This document shows, piece after piece, positions 29,903 through 41,148 of a stretch of 64,000 bases of DNA. Within the stretch, counting starts at the first letter, position 1. Each line of letters starts with the position of its first letter. The notes under the pieces are model-generated. The model had not been told where the DNA came from. It was given only the letters and a program-made list of their open reading frames with translations, and did no database searches. Both the position numbers and the translations under genes were made by a program. This DNA is from Sarcomyxa edulis (Eukaryota; Basidiomycota; Agaricomycetes; Agaricales; Mycenaceae). The DNA lies in assembly GCA_009761415.1 (NCBI GenBank), contig QUOL01000007.1:1054001-1118000 (forward strand). The letters run 5' to 3'.

Positions 29903-31136
29903 ATGGCCTCGTACGTTGTCTTGCTTGTCCTTGAACTGCTAACTAACAAGACTGACACAGATTACCAAAAACTTCGTGGGCAGACGACGTAGATGAACAA
30001 GGTAAGTTGTGGTAGTCACAAAATCACAGCACTTTGCCTCACCATCCCACAGAACAGCCCGTCCGAACAGAATCGTTCAAGAACGAAGATTTCGTGGATG
30101 AAAATGGAATACGCACAACTATCGAGTACACAATAAACGACGAAGGGAAGAAAGTCAAAGTGAGTCGAGAACCTATCGTTTTGGCAGGCACCTTGGTGTG
30201 AAACGATCTCCACAGATTACTCGCCGCACCAAACGTACCCTTCAAAAATCTGTCGTGGATCATGCTGTAGCAGAGCGGAAGAAGTGGTCCAAGTTTGGAC
30301 AGGAAAAGGGGAACAAGCCTGGTCCTGACCGTGCTACGACCACAGTCGGTGAGACAGTATCCCTCAAGCTGAGCGCAGGGAACAAGGTACGTCCTGACAA
30401 GTATCTGCCTTGTTCTCAACTTGATTTCGAAATCTTCTAGTCTACAGAACCCGAACCAAGTGCCGAGCAAAACCTCAAGACTCAGCTTAGCAAGGCAGGA
30501 GCTGGGAAAGTTGTTTGTAGGTTGTGTAAAGGCGACCATTTCACCGCAAAATGTCCATACAAAGACACATTGGCTGGATTGGAGCCAGCAGGTATGTCAC
30601 CAATCTCATTGAAGGACGTGCCTATGTCTCATCTGGTACCCGTTTAGCGGAAGTTGGCGCCGGTGATGATGACTCTGCCCCGACTGGCGAATCGGCTGGT
30701 GTCTCTTCTAGTCTGCATGCATCCAGCGGTTCAAAATACGTTCCTCCATCTATGCGTGGTCCTCGTGGTCCTGGCGATGCTATGAGTCGTGCAGGAGCAG
30801 GAGGCAACCGCGACGACCTCCCCACTCTACGTGTCACTAATATCTCGGAAGACACACAGGAGAACGATTTGCGAGATCTGTTCGGCACGTTTGGAAGGGT
30901 TGCACGTGTATATGTTGGACGAGATCGCGAGACTGGGGCTGGTAAAGGGTTCGCTTTCGTCAGCTTTGAAGATAGGATGGCAGCTCAGAAGGCGATAGAC
31001 AAGGTGAATGGAAAGGGTTACGACAATCTCATCTTGAGTGTGCAGTGGTCGCGTAAGTCTCGATTCATCTTCTTCACCTGGTTTGTACAGACACTCATTT
31101 TCGATATCTACAGAGCCAAGACCAGAGCAGAAATGA
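29903..31136 (+). CDS. TIF35: Translation initiation factor eIF3 subunit g (TIF35)
   Basis: RNA-binding subunit of the eIF3 complex, which helps scanning and reinitiation on the 40S ribosome. Seven exons (29903-29910, 29961-30001, 30053-30159, 30216-30386, 30441-30591, 30648-31052, 31114-31136) sum to 906 nt, 301 residues. The N-terminus is MASLPKTSWADDVDEQEQPV, the usual eIF3g opening, followed by KITRRTKRTLQKSVVDHAVAERKKW. A zinc knuckle follows, CRLCKGDHFTAKCPY. The C-terminal RRM has RNP2 LRVTNI and RNP1 KGFAFVSF, and ends at LSVQWSQPRPEQK. The tiny first exon (8 nt) is typical for this gene in basidiomycetes, and the frame check supports it. Confidence 0.92.
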
Positions 31137-31488
31137 TCGCTTTGTCTTGTATTTTCTATCTGTACGCTATTTCTACATTGCTTGAATCATATTGTCTCTT
31201 TGGTTCCGGAGTCAGGAAAGACTTCGGTTGGGAAAATTGATCAGACTATGGCAGATGATTCGAATATAAGAGCTAAATAGAAAGTGAGAGAAAGTGCCCA
31301 GGCAATAAGTCGATCATTTCATTTCAGTTGCATCTCAGCAGTGAGCACCCTCAGGCTCGGTCTCCTTCCTTGCTTTTGCACAATTCAGCTGGACATCACC
31401 TTCTTCAAAGCTTCATCTGTCAAACGACGCGTCAGATACTAGTAGACCAGTCCGAATTCAAAGCTCTTGGTCCTGATCTCTACAAGGA
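31137..31488. other. Intergenic region eIF3g to NPR2
   Basis: About 350 bp, no gene seen; presumably the eIF3g 3' UTR and the NPR2 promoter. Confidence 0.5.
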
Positions 31489-33776
31489 ATGCCTTCCGAT
31501 GGAGACTCTTTCTTACCCCGGATTCAATCTATATTCTATTCTGTCTTTGACACCATCCAGGGCCCAAAGATAGTCTACCAGGTCCCGGAAGGTCTCATAG
31601 GAACTCAGACAGGACTTCAGATTTCCACCAGTTCATCAAATGCCTCCTTCCCACCAACACCATGTCCAGAAACACCACCTCCCATGCTAAACTCACGCAA
31701 TTCTAGCATTTCAATCGTATCTCCTCTCACAGACCAACGCCCCAATTCCCGTAATCTGAACCCATACTACACGAGTAGGCGGTCGAGCTTCTCCACCCGG
31801 ACCCTCTTCAACTTTGACGACATCTCAAAGTATGTTATACCACATAGCGCGTTATGCGGGCGACTCGTTATCTGTTCTACCAAACGCCACCGGATTATCG
31901 GATTTCCTGTCGAACTCGGGGGGAAATACGAGCGGAATTATTTCAGGTACTCGCTTGATGAGCCCTTTTCATTCCCCTTCAATTTGGTCCTAGCCATGAA
32001 ACTAGCACTGCTATCGCAGGTACAACTTGTGCTTCGTATTCGAAAGGTCAGCGGACTTGAGCTGCTATGAGCCCATAGTTCGTAAAATAAGCCGAGTTCT
32101 CACTTCTTGTGAGGTTTGTGAATCTATCAGCCGACCTTCGAAGTATGATGCTGATATTTGATACTTGTAGGAGGAATCCGCATTCTTGTCATCTCCAGAA
32201 ACTTCACCTACGCTCCATGCCATTATCGAGCAACTCTATGAGGACCTCAATTCATATTCAGAAACTTCAATACCTATCGATAAATTCAATTCTATCGAGT
32301 TGAAGATATTACCATTCTATCCAAATCCTCCCGCTGTCAAAGATTGGATGGTGCCAATTGCGCTTATCAATCTCACGAAGAGGATAGAGGCTAACTGGGA
32401 TTTGACCATCGCGAAAGTAGGTCTCGACGAACAATCATACGTCTGACCCGAAGACTGACCCTCTGCAAGGTCTGCCCATTCATAGATGGTACGAACCATG
32501 TCAGCCGGATAGCCCACCTAGCAGATTGTGATCCAGGCCTCACACGTCAAGCGATTTCGCATCTGTTGTAAGGCTGTTTTCTTTTGTTTTGTAAGTAACG
32601 AAGGCACTCATTGTTGAAAAGATATTATCAAGTGATTATGATAATCGATATTTTCCAGTATTCCAATGTGTACACTCTTCGCAAGAGTATTCAGTGGCTT
32701 GCGGATGAGCTTCATGTCCAAGAGGAGTGCGGTCCTTATGTTAGCAAGCCAGGTTCGTTTGTGTTCTGATATAGCAAGCAAAGTTTGTGTTGATTCTATC
32801 TCCTCCAGGCAGCGAACTTCTTGATTGGCCTAAACTGCTGTATCTGTATTCCAGGCTGAAGCCTGGGAAGACTGTCTTCGAATGGATGCAAGCGCACAAT
32901 GTAGGCGAACTAGGTATCGATGTCCGGCGTTTCACAAGCTTTGGTGTTATCAAGGTTGGCTCCTTAGTCATGTCTTGGAGCACAGACTGACAGTGCATTC
33001 AGGGCTTTCTACGCAGAGTACACCGGTGGCCTATCCTCCTTCCTGAAGAACCTTCTAAAGATGCATCTCTGGAGGGTACATCTGCTCTCGGTCGAACGCG
33101 AACCACAAGCTTCCATGTTCTATATCCTTCCCGTGAGGAGCCTAACGAGCTTACTTCACTGCCACCGGTCGAAATTCCTTCAATTCGAATGGGAAAGACA
33201 CAAAGCCTCTTCCGAGGTCGATCCTCTACGATTCAGAACGCCTTTCTCGACCCCGATTTGCCTATACTCGCAACAGTTACAGCAACGCCATCCAGTGACG
33301 CTGTGTTTGCAGCACAAACGAACCATCGTTCCAGTGTAGCAGAACAGATTCTTGAAAAGCTGCGTTCCAAAGACATCCAAAAATTAGCTGCCATTCCGGG
33401 GTCACGAAATTCCTGGGCTCCGAGAGACGACGCGACACAGGAGAATGTTGGTACATCGAGAGGTTATCCAGATAGTCGGAGACACTCTATCGTCACACAA
33501 GCCCCACCTCCTTCTCCCGCCAATCCCAAAGCTACTCTAGCTCCCATGCCCACCCGTCCAAGACCATCGAGGTCACCGTCTGCTCCAATATTGCAGACTG
33601 TTGGTTCTCTTCCATCGTATAATCCAGAGCTGTTGCCGTTGCTTGACGGGGAGCACCACACCGATGAGTTGGCTACGCGGTTTGAGGCCGGGTGGCCTTT
33701 ACTGGAGCGGTGGCTGATCGAAGTAGGGGGTGCTGAGGATGGTAGTTTTGGAAGGGTGTCGATAATATACCGGTGA
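31489..33776 (+). CDS. NPR2: Nitrogen permease regulator 2 (GATOR1/SEACIT subunit)
   Basis: NPR2 pairs with NPR3 and IML1 in the GATOR1/SEACIT complex at the vacuole, a GTPase-activating complex that switches off TORC1 when amino acids are scarce. The N-terminus reads FLPRIQSIFYSVFDTIQGPK, then IVYQVPEG, the NPR2 longin start. Further family blocks are FDDISKYVIPHSALCGRLV, RHRIIGFPVELGGKYERN, RYNLCFVFERSADLSCYEP, WDLTIAKVCPFIDGTNHVSR and AIQ-like QYSNVYTLRKSIQWLADELH. The C-terminal winged-helix region (ELLDWPKLLYLYSRLKPGKT, FGVIKGFLRRVHRWPI) is followed by a Ser/Pro-rich insert (about 33180-33590), ending in HTDELATRFEAGWPLLERWL. About seven short introns, each with matching phase where checked. 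The gene runs head to head with none; the H1-like gene converges from the right. Confidence 0.9.
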
Positions 33777-33910
33777 TTTGAATCCGAGTCGTGTTTGTCT
33801 GCGAGAAATCAGTGATAATGATGAGTAACGTGGTCGTCACTACGCGGCATGAGTCAGATGAGCTGAAGAAGAATAGCGATCAGGACTATACCTTTTCTGA
33901 TTCTCGATAC

Positions 33911-34702
33911 CTATTGGGACCTTGAAGGGGCTTTACTGGAGGCCGCAACGGCAGCTCTACGTGATCTCATCTTTCCTTTTTGTTCGAGAGAATTGCCTGT
34001 AGTAGCCTTTGATATTCTACGTTAGATCAATCAAACGAGATAAGTATAAGGTGGACTGACCGTCTTGACCGAGGCACGCGTTGAACTCGCTTTTCTTTCT
34101 GTGGTTGTAGATCCGCGCTTCCCAGTGATGACTCTCTTTTTCGTCTTGGTGGCATCCGAGGGTGTGGCTTGGACTGCCTGAAATCAAGTTCAAGGACGTT
34201 CACTGCCCGTTAACGATGGAAAGATACATACCTCTTTTGGGGTGGCGACAGCAGCAGGACCCTTGGTAACGATTTTGGCCCTCGTCCTGGTCTTGGGTTT
34301 GAAGAGCTTGACCTTACCCGAAGGGCCCTTGGGGAGGATAAATGTTTCATTGGCTACTCCAACGTTGATAGCGCGAGAGAGACGTGTCGCATTAGCCTTG
34401 CTGCTTTCGAGTCCATACATCGCGTCGGCGTATTTCTTGATTGTAGGGCGCGACACGCCGGACCGTTTTCCTTCGGGGTGCTGGTGGATGCATTCCTGAA
34501 AGTATAGAACATCAGCCACACCAACGATATGAACAGAGTGTTGTCAACATACGATAATCATCTCATGCCAAGAGGGATGGGAACGGGGGGTCCGAGCTTC
34601 AGTGGCACCCTCACCAAGATGTACTGGGAAGGGCTCAGTTTTGACAGAGACGTTGGGAGCAGGGGGTGAGGGAGCGGCAGATCTACGAGTAAATGTGCGC
34701 AT
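33911..34702 (-). CDS. Histone H1-like (H15 domain) protein, second copy
   Basis: Four exons on the minus strand: 34553-34702, 34232-34495, 34061-34177 and 33911-34006, all phase 0, giving 208 residues; an in-frame Met at 34750 is an alternative start. The H15 domain reads SHPSWHEMII, then ECIHQHPEGKRSGVSRPTIK, ATRLSRAINVGVANETFILP and KGPSGKVKLFKPK. It shares two intron positions with the H1 gene at 28292 (after the WxxxII helix and before the tail). The tail is basic but shorter and less Lys/Ala-repetitive (TKTKKRVITGKRGSTTTERK), and the N-terminus contains VKTEPF, a SUMO-site-like motif. No ACGCGT box is seen upstream. It may be a specialised linker histone or another H15 DNA-binding protein. 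Confidence 0.8.
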
Positions 34703-34979
34703 TGTGATAATGAGATTTGAGAAAATGGTGAGCTGATGTGGGAGTGGCACTGTGGAGGTGGTAGTAGTTTATGTTCAAGAGGCGAAGCGTCCGCTTTGCA
34801 TTTAAGTATTTTGCGGTGGCAAATAATGGACAATAAAACGCTTGGACATCGACTACTTACATGTAAAGCGAGTCCAAACGTCGATTCCTTCACTCGAGGT
34901 TTAAAGAGATGTCAAGCAATTGACAAGGGAGCAAAGAACACGACTTATCGACGTTCCGATATATCTTGCTAACAACCCA

Positions 34980-36474
34980 TCAAGCGAGAGTTCTATTGGC
35001 GTTGATGTAGCCTGTACCATAACAAGAATATAAAAGCTGAGACGAAGAGGAGTCCGAAGGGTCCGCAGATACAATCTTGAATGACGTTCCAAAGAAACTT
35101 TGTGCATCTCGGAGAAATTGAATTCTGTGCGACGAAATGCATGAGAGATCAGGTGGTTCAATGCCACTAGAATAGAAAGCGACTGACGTTCTCGGGGTAG
35201 GTTCTCCCATTCTACAACGTCCAACGTCTTCACTACCCAGTACCATCATCAATAGGACAAGGCTTTGATGTTGACGATCGACGCAGCCTCCTCGATTTAT
35301 CTCGGTGAGGAGGGCTCTCGTAGCAAGCAAAGCGGTATCTTCTGGTGCCACACCAGGTTTTGATGTAGCTTCTGAACAATATATCGCACCTGTAGTCGAT
35401 TCGGCTAGCAAACTAAGAGCATAACCTGGGGACCTGTGTTTACGAAATCAATGAAGAGTCCCGACACATCGATAAATGAAGACGGACTTTCCACTTTCGT
35501 CGCCTTTGTAGACGTCTGAGTATAGATATATGTCAGGGATGTATCGATTTAGTATTGAACGTGATGATTCAATCATTCGGTTGGAGAATTGGGGGTTGAC
35601 TCGGACTGCGTGCCTATCGAAGAATGAGCTCAATTCACGCTTCGATATCGCGCAGATCGTCAGGGAACTTACGATATTCCTCGTATGCGTTTGATTTTCC
35701 CGGGATCCACGAAATTGAGGGTTTTGACCTGCTTAACAACTGGACATAAGAATTGAATTTCGCCTCCGCCTGCTGGTGGAGAGCCGCGCTTTTTTATCTG
35801 GTAAACAGATAAGTACATCAAGCATCCTAACTTTGCAGCACAAATCTCAGAAACATACCCGTAACTCTAGACCATCGGAAACTCCAAACAATTGCAGATG
35901 GGGTAGGGTCACAGTTCGTAGTATATCCACCTTTAGAACAACAATCAGTCGACTGACAAGAATATCACAGAGATTACTCACAGAAAGGTCATTATCGTCG
36001 GTGGTTATGCCCTGAAGCGTGAGATGCAAAGGTTTCTTCGCAAACGGTGCGATCATGATGATAGGTTCAAGAAAGTAGCCGATAGATCTTGAGAGAGGGC
36101 AGTCATGATTCAGATATCCCCCCAATATGATGCCAGGCTTGAGCAAAACGGCAGTACCTATGCGGGCAACAAGTGAGCAAATATGGGATGCGACGTTCAA
36201 AAGCACGCACCAGTGACAGATATCTCGATGATCGTTCCATTGGTCACCTTTTCAAGAAGACGTAGGAGGCTGATTTCGTAGTCTGGAAATGCGAGGTTGG
36301 TCTTCTTCCTCGCAAAGCGTGAAAGAACATGAATATACCTCTAAGACCGGGATTTTTGTCCTCTGATCGAATTTTGTCAATGCGAACAGATTTTCCGCTG
36401 AGAATAGAGAGAACGAGACGATGGCGAAGGTATTGGTGTCCACTGAAATGGACAAGAGAATTCGCTTGGGCCAT
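34980..36474 (-). CDS. RCL1: RNA 3'-terminal phosphate cyclase-like protein RCL1
   Basis: Nucleolar ribosome biogenesis factor that works with BMS1 in the small-subunit processome at pre-18S rRNA cleavage (site A2). The start is MAQANSLVHFSGHQYLRHRL, then VLSILSGKSVRIDKIRSEDKNPGLR. After introns: LRLLEKVTNGTIIEISVTGT, GGYLNHDCPLSRSIGYFLEP, HLTLQGITTDDNDLSVDILR, GGGEIQFLCPVVKQVKTLNF, HAVRVNPQFSNRMIESSRSI, TSKPGVAPEDTALLATRALL, and the final GTGYINANRTLA. The family differs from true RNA cyclases by lacking the nucleotidylated His; no such His motif is seen near the C-terminus. At least six introns. Confidence 0.9.
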
Positions 36475-36645
36475 CTTGGTGGTTGCTTGAAGTGAGTAGG
36501 GATATCGAAAATAATAATTTCACCAACGCTCAAGCGCTCAAGAGTGATCGACGTCCGTAAGCGGCATCGCCACTACTTGACCTCCATCCTACAATCTGTT
36601 TGAACATACTCACTCATATCTCTAGAGCCCATACTTACATCTCGA

Positions 36646-38356
36646 ATGGCTACACCAGTGCAGGAGAAGACACCCGAAGTCGCGACGCCCACTGACTGGA
36701 CAGGTCGTTACTTTCACATAGATCAAATCCTCGACAAACCAGGTCCTCGTACAGATCCCGCGTTTCTGGCTGGCGATGAGGTCTATACTGTTTGTAATGT
36801 GGTCCTAATTGAAGCTAATAAGCGTTTATCTCTACAGGTGAAGAATTTCTTGCGAAATACATGCAAGATCCTTGTCATCGGTGCTGGAGGTTTGGGCTGT
36901 GAGATCTTGGCGAATCTTGCATTGACGGGATTCAAGGACATTCATGTTATTGACATGGACACGATCGATATCAGTAATCTGAATCGGCAATTTTTGTTCA
37001 GGTGTGTTCAGTTTAAAATTTGGAGTGAGTTCGAGGGCTGGAATTCCCATAGATCAAAAGACGTTGGCCAACCCAAGGCCATCGTGGCTGCCAACTTTGT
37101 AATGGAACGCGTACCGGGCGTCAAAGTTACACCGTCAGTCCTCGTCAATCTTCTCGTCTGCAAATCACTACTCATCTGCTCTTCAGATATTATGGCAAGA
37201 TTCAAGACAAAGATGACGACTACTACATGCAATTTAACCTTGTGATTTGTGGCCTGGATTCGGTAGAAGCACGACGATGGATGAACGCGACCCTCGTTAA
37301 CCTCGTCGATCCGGAAATTCCAGAAAGTCTCAAACCTCTCATCGACGGTGGCACAGAAGGTCAGTATCTCCAGTCTCAGTCTCATATCCATAGATCCAAC
37401 TCTAAAATAATAGAATGACCTGCAGGTTTCAAGGGACAGGCTCGTGTCATTCTTCCCACCGTCACCTCATGCTATGAATGTTCTCTTGACATGCTAAACA
37501 AACCAACCGCGTTCCCAATCTGTACGATCGCTAATACACCCCGTCTTCCCGAACATTGCATAGAGTGGGCATCGGTATTAGAATGGCCTCGTGTCTACGG
37601 CGGTAAACTGCGTACATATATGTTCTCTAAATTCTTGGCTGAAGTATGTTCAATAGACAAGAAAATGGATACCGATGACCCCGAACATATTGGCTGGTTA
37701 TATAGCGTAGCTGCCGCCCGAGCGAAGGAATTCAAAATTGAAGGCGTAACATGGTCGCTCACACAAGGCGTCGTGAAGAACATCATCCCGGCTATCGCTT
37801 CCACCAACGCCATCATTGCAGGTCTACCTCTTTCATGTCATCGAAAATCTTGTTCGCGTGCTGACTTCAAGCTCCCACACTACAGCATCGTGCTGTAATG
37901 AAGCTTTCAAGATTGCCACCAGTTCAGCGGCATACTTGAACAACTACTTCATGCTTATTGGCACAGACGGTGTATATTCGTACACTTTCGAACATGAACG
38001 GCGTCCCGAATGCCCTGTATGTGGCGGTGAAGCTCTCGACATAAGCATCAGCTCTGAATGGACTGTCGACCGTCTGATCGAGATGTTGGTCGAAAAGCAA
38101 GACATGTGAGAAAACCATTCAGATTCTCATTTGCATTTTTCTAAATCCTCTCGCCTCGTAAAACAGTCAGATCAAGAAACCATCACTTTCTACACCTACG
38201 AAGCAAATTTATTTACAGGCGCCTCCCCAGCTCGAGGAAGCCACACGACCGAACTTGGAGAAGAAGGTTTCGGAGCTGGTGGAACCTGGAGGCGAGGTTA
38301 CTGTTACTGCCAGTACTTTGCCATTCAGTCTATCACTGCGTATCACGTACACTTGA
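36646..38356 (+). CDS. UBA3: NEDD8-activating enzyme E1 catalytic subunit UBA3
   Basis: Forms the NEDD8 E1 with ULA1/APPBP1, adenylates NEDD8 (RUB1) and passes it to UBC12, so that cullins can be modified. Blocks: the nucleotide-binding [101 protein letters not shown], then the catalytic Cys in [20 protein letters not shown]. Later come [44 protein letters not shown] and the C-terminal E2-binding fold ([20 protein letters not shown] through LRITYT). Introns with checked phases include 36787-36837 and one after QDM near 38107. The stop is the TGA at 38354. A complete, ordinary UBA3. Confidence 0.92.
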
Positions 38357-38620
38357 TCTGTTGGACTGCTCTGCTGCTATGAATATCTTTGTATTGAATG
38401 TATACCGTCTGGTAATGTTTTGGACTCTCTATCGAAGCGTGCATCCGTTCTATGAAGTGGCACTTGAGGCGTAGCCAAGTGTCAATTGAGTTACAGTTTG
38501 TTATGTCATTTTAAATCCGGGTATTCGTGAGATGGTCCTAATTCATACACTTGAGACAGGATGGCAAAGCGAAAGATACACTGCACGTACATTATACGCG
38601 CCAGTGTTACCGAAACCGAG

Positions 38621-39487
38621 TTACCGACGTCGGCTTAAAAGCACAATGGTAGCAAAAGCAGCTCCAGCGATGAAACCAATCGCATTAAGTAGTATGGGTC
38701 CGCCTGGAGTTTTGAAGGAGGGAGCTTCCGAGGTCGGCCTACGTTTCCCGCCAAGTTCTTCCAAGCTCGGAACGCGATTGTTCTCCCATCCATCGTCCAA
38801 CAGCTTTCTAATCATCTCGTGGTCTAGCAGTCTCAGGTCATCGACATCCCAAGCATTGCAAACATCAATCATCCATCGCATCCGTCTCCTTCCCAGCGCG
38901 CCACCGACTCCTGGAGCCCGTTCCTTCAGCTGATCCCGAAGCTCACCGACTTTTGAGACGGCCTCTCCTTCTAGACCAGTCAAACTCTCTTCAATCTTCT
39001 TCCTGATCAAACTCGCCATTTTTGGACCCCGGCCGTTGGTCGAAATCATAATTTGCAGAGGACCGTCGCGTATCTGGGAACCAAAGTAGAAATCGCAGGA
39101 TTCGGGGATGTCGGCTACATTCACTGGGACCTTGGCTGCTCGACACATATCGCATATCTCCTGGGAGCGCTTCACGTCGTCTATGGCGGTGAGTGCCATG
39201 TCTATGTTGTCTAAATCCTCGGGTCCGGCGAAGAGACGGTTTTGGTAAGAGATACGGTCGGGCCGTCCTTGAATGAAATGTTTTGTGAGGGGATGAAGGC
39301 CAGTCTCAGGGCAAAGTAATATGATATTGGCGTCTGCGATGAGAAGGGATTCGATACGGCCTGATGCTACTTGACCTCCACCAACGATGAGAACGGTCTT
39401 GTCCTTGAGCTGCCAGGCTAGCATTAGCGAGCCTCCGCGAAGACTCTCCATCTCCAAAGGGGACAATGCACCTGAATTGGAAGTCAT
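38621..39487 (-). CDS. MET8: Sirohaem synthase MET8 (precorrin-2 dehydrogenase/ferrochelatase)
   Basis: Bifunctional enzyme that oxidises precorrin-2 to sirohydrochlorin with NAD and inserts iron, making sirohaem for sulfite (and nitrite) reductase. The chosen start gives MTSNSGALSPLEMESLRGGS; an in-frame Met at 39640 exists but its extension does not look family-like. The Rossmann region is WQLKDKTVLIVGGGQVASGR; the next blocks are ISYQNRLFAGPEDLDNIDMA, VPVNVADIPESCDFYFGSQI and ISTNGRGPKMASLIRKKIEE, typical of MET8, including the catalytic Asp in NVADIPE. Single uninterrupted frame, 288 residues. Unusually the C-terminus ends in a hydrophobic segment (GPILLNAIGFIAGAAFATIV, then LLSRRR), which looks like a tail anchor. 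Confidence 0.9.
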   Translation of the reverse strand: MTSNSGALSPLEMESLRGGSLMLAWQLKDKTVLIVGGGQVASGRIESLLIADANIILLCPETGLHPLTKHFIQGRPDRISYQNRLFAGPEDLDNIDMALTAIDDVKRSQEICDMCRAAKVPVNVADIPESCDFYFGSQIRDGPLQIMISTNGRGPKMASLIRKKIEESLTGLEGEAVSKVGELRDQLKERAPGVGGALGRRRMRWMIDVCNAWDVDDLRLLDHEMIRKLLDDGWENNRVPSLEELGGKRRPTSEAPSFKTPGGPILLNAIGFIAGAAFATIVLLSRRR

Positions 39488-39745
39488 TCTAGAGATTGTC
39501 ACAATGAGCGACCGATTTTCGCCTTCAACTTGGAGTCTGTTGAGGTTGACAATACTGTCGACGACGTGCAAAAGCAGTTGGAGGTTGTCGACGACGTTGA
39601 AGCTGAAGCGCGCCTGAAGTTGAAGAGAGGACGTTGCCAATGAATGTCGGCAGTCTGCGGTTGATCTGCGGGGACTCGACCGAGCCGCGGCTCTTGCTCA
39701 CCAACATCCACCTCAAACTTTCTCTAAACCTGATTTCTATCCAAT

Positions 39746-40983
39746 ATGCCACCCAAGGCTGACATTAACAAAGCTGGATGGGAGCAGAGCGAGTTTCCTA
39801 TTCTATGCGAGACTTGTCTGGGAGATAACCCTTTCGTTAGAATGGTAATGTCGAACAGCTTATGCATTCAATATACCTTTCTGATGGTCTCATCTACAGT
39901 CTAAACAAGAATATGGCCGTTCGTGTGGGACCTGTGCAAGACCATTCACCGTCTTTCGTTGGAATCCTGGTACAGGCATGCGTTTCAAAACAACCGTCAT
40001 CTGTCAAACTTGTGCAAAAGTCAAAAACGTCTGCCAGACATGTCTTCTTGATCTCGAATACGGCCTCCCCACCCAAGTTAGAGATACGGCCTTGGCTTTA
40101 CAGAATGAGGCACCTACAAGCGATATCAACAGAGAGTATTATGCTCAGAATATGGAGGGAAAGGTACGTTACATACTTGGTTGAATATTTGAACTAGTCT
40201 GATTTGCATCTAGCTGGACGGCAACAAGTCGCTGCTGGACTCTGGGCGGGCACAATCTGCAGGAAAAGAGATGCTGAAGCAGTTGGCGCGGACAGATCCT
40301 TATTATAAGCGCAACAGACCCCATGTTTGCTCGTTCTTCGCTAAAGGAGAGTGTGCTCGTGGTACCGAGTGTCCCTATAGGTATGTAAAATGTCTACTGC
40401 CTTCTAATACCGGTCTCACAGAGTACCAACAGACACGAGAAACCTGTCGAAAACGATCTATCTCATCAGAATATGCAAGACCGGTATTATGGCCGAAACG
40501 ACCCAGTCGCACGCAAGATATTGTCTACTCATGCCGATAACCAGGGTCTCAAACCTCCAGACGACACATCTATTGTACGTTGTGTCTTTGCGTATCTTGT
40601 TTTTCAACGCGTTCTAACATATATCCTGAAGACCTCTCTCTTCCTGTCCTCGCTATCTCCTGAATCAACAGAACTGAGTGTTCGCACCCGCGTCATCAAG
40701 TCGTTGCCTTCAATGCAGCCTACACAACTGAAATCAGTCGTCCATGTTGCCAAATCTCGGTTCGTGTCCGCCTTTTCCGTCATCTCTACGCCTACTCACG
40801 ATAGACAATAGATGTGCTTTTGTGAACTTTAAAGACCGACCTACAGCTGAGAGAGCTGCTGAAGCATGGGCGAATGGCCTGGAAATTGACGAAGTGACAG
40901 TTGCAGTCAAGTGGGGTCGCAGTCGGACCGCTGCCCCCAAACAGCCTGTCGCCTCTGCATCCACTGTAGCAGTAGAATTGTAG
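39746..40983 (+). CDS. ECM2: Pre-mRNA splicing factor ECM2/SLT11 (RBM22 homologue)
   Basis: Spliceosome protein of the Prp19-associated group that contacts U6 snRNA and helps shape the catalytic core. The N-terminal zinc region has Cys pairs: [17 protein letters not shown], then [36 protein letters not shown]. The CCCH zinc finger is [20 protein letters not shown] followed by His across an intron. The C-terminal RRM is split across exons ([37 protein letters not shown]). Introns were confirmed by phase, for example YR|HEKP with the acceptor ACCAACAG near 40430. Ends [11 protein letters not shown]. The protein is close to the compact ECM2 length. Confidence 0.9.
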
Positions 40984-41148
40984 ATGTGACTCTGTATGAG
41001 ACGTGTATTATATATTTTTTGTTTCTCAATGCAGAGAGCAAGCAAAAAAGAACTGCGAGGAGTGAGGAAGTGCCAATCACGTAATCTCGATAAACCAGTC
41101 GCGTCAACTGATCGCGTCGTGACTTTCAACTTGATCTACACTTTTACC

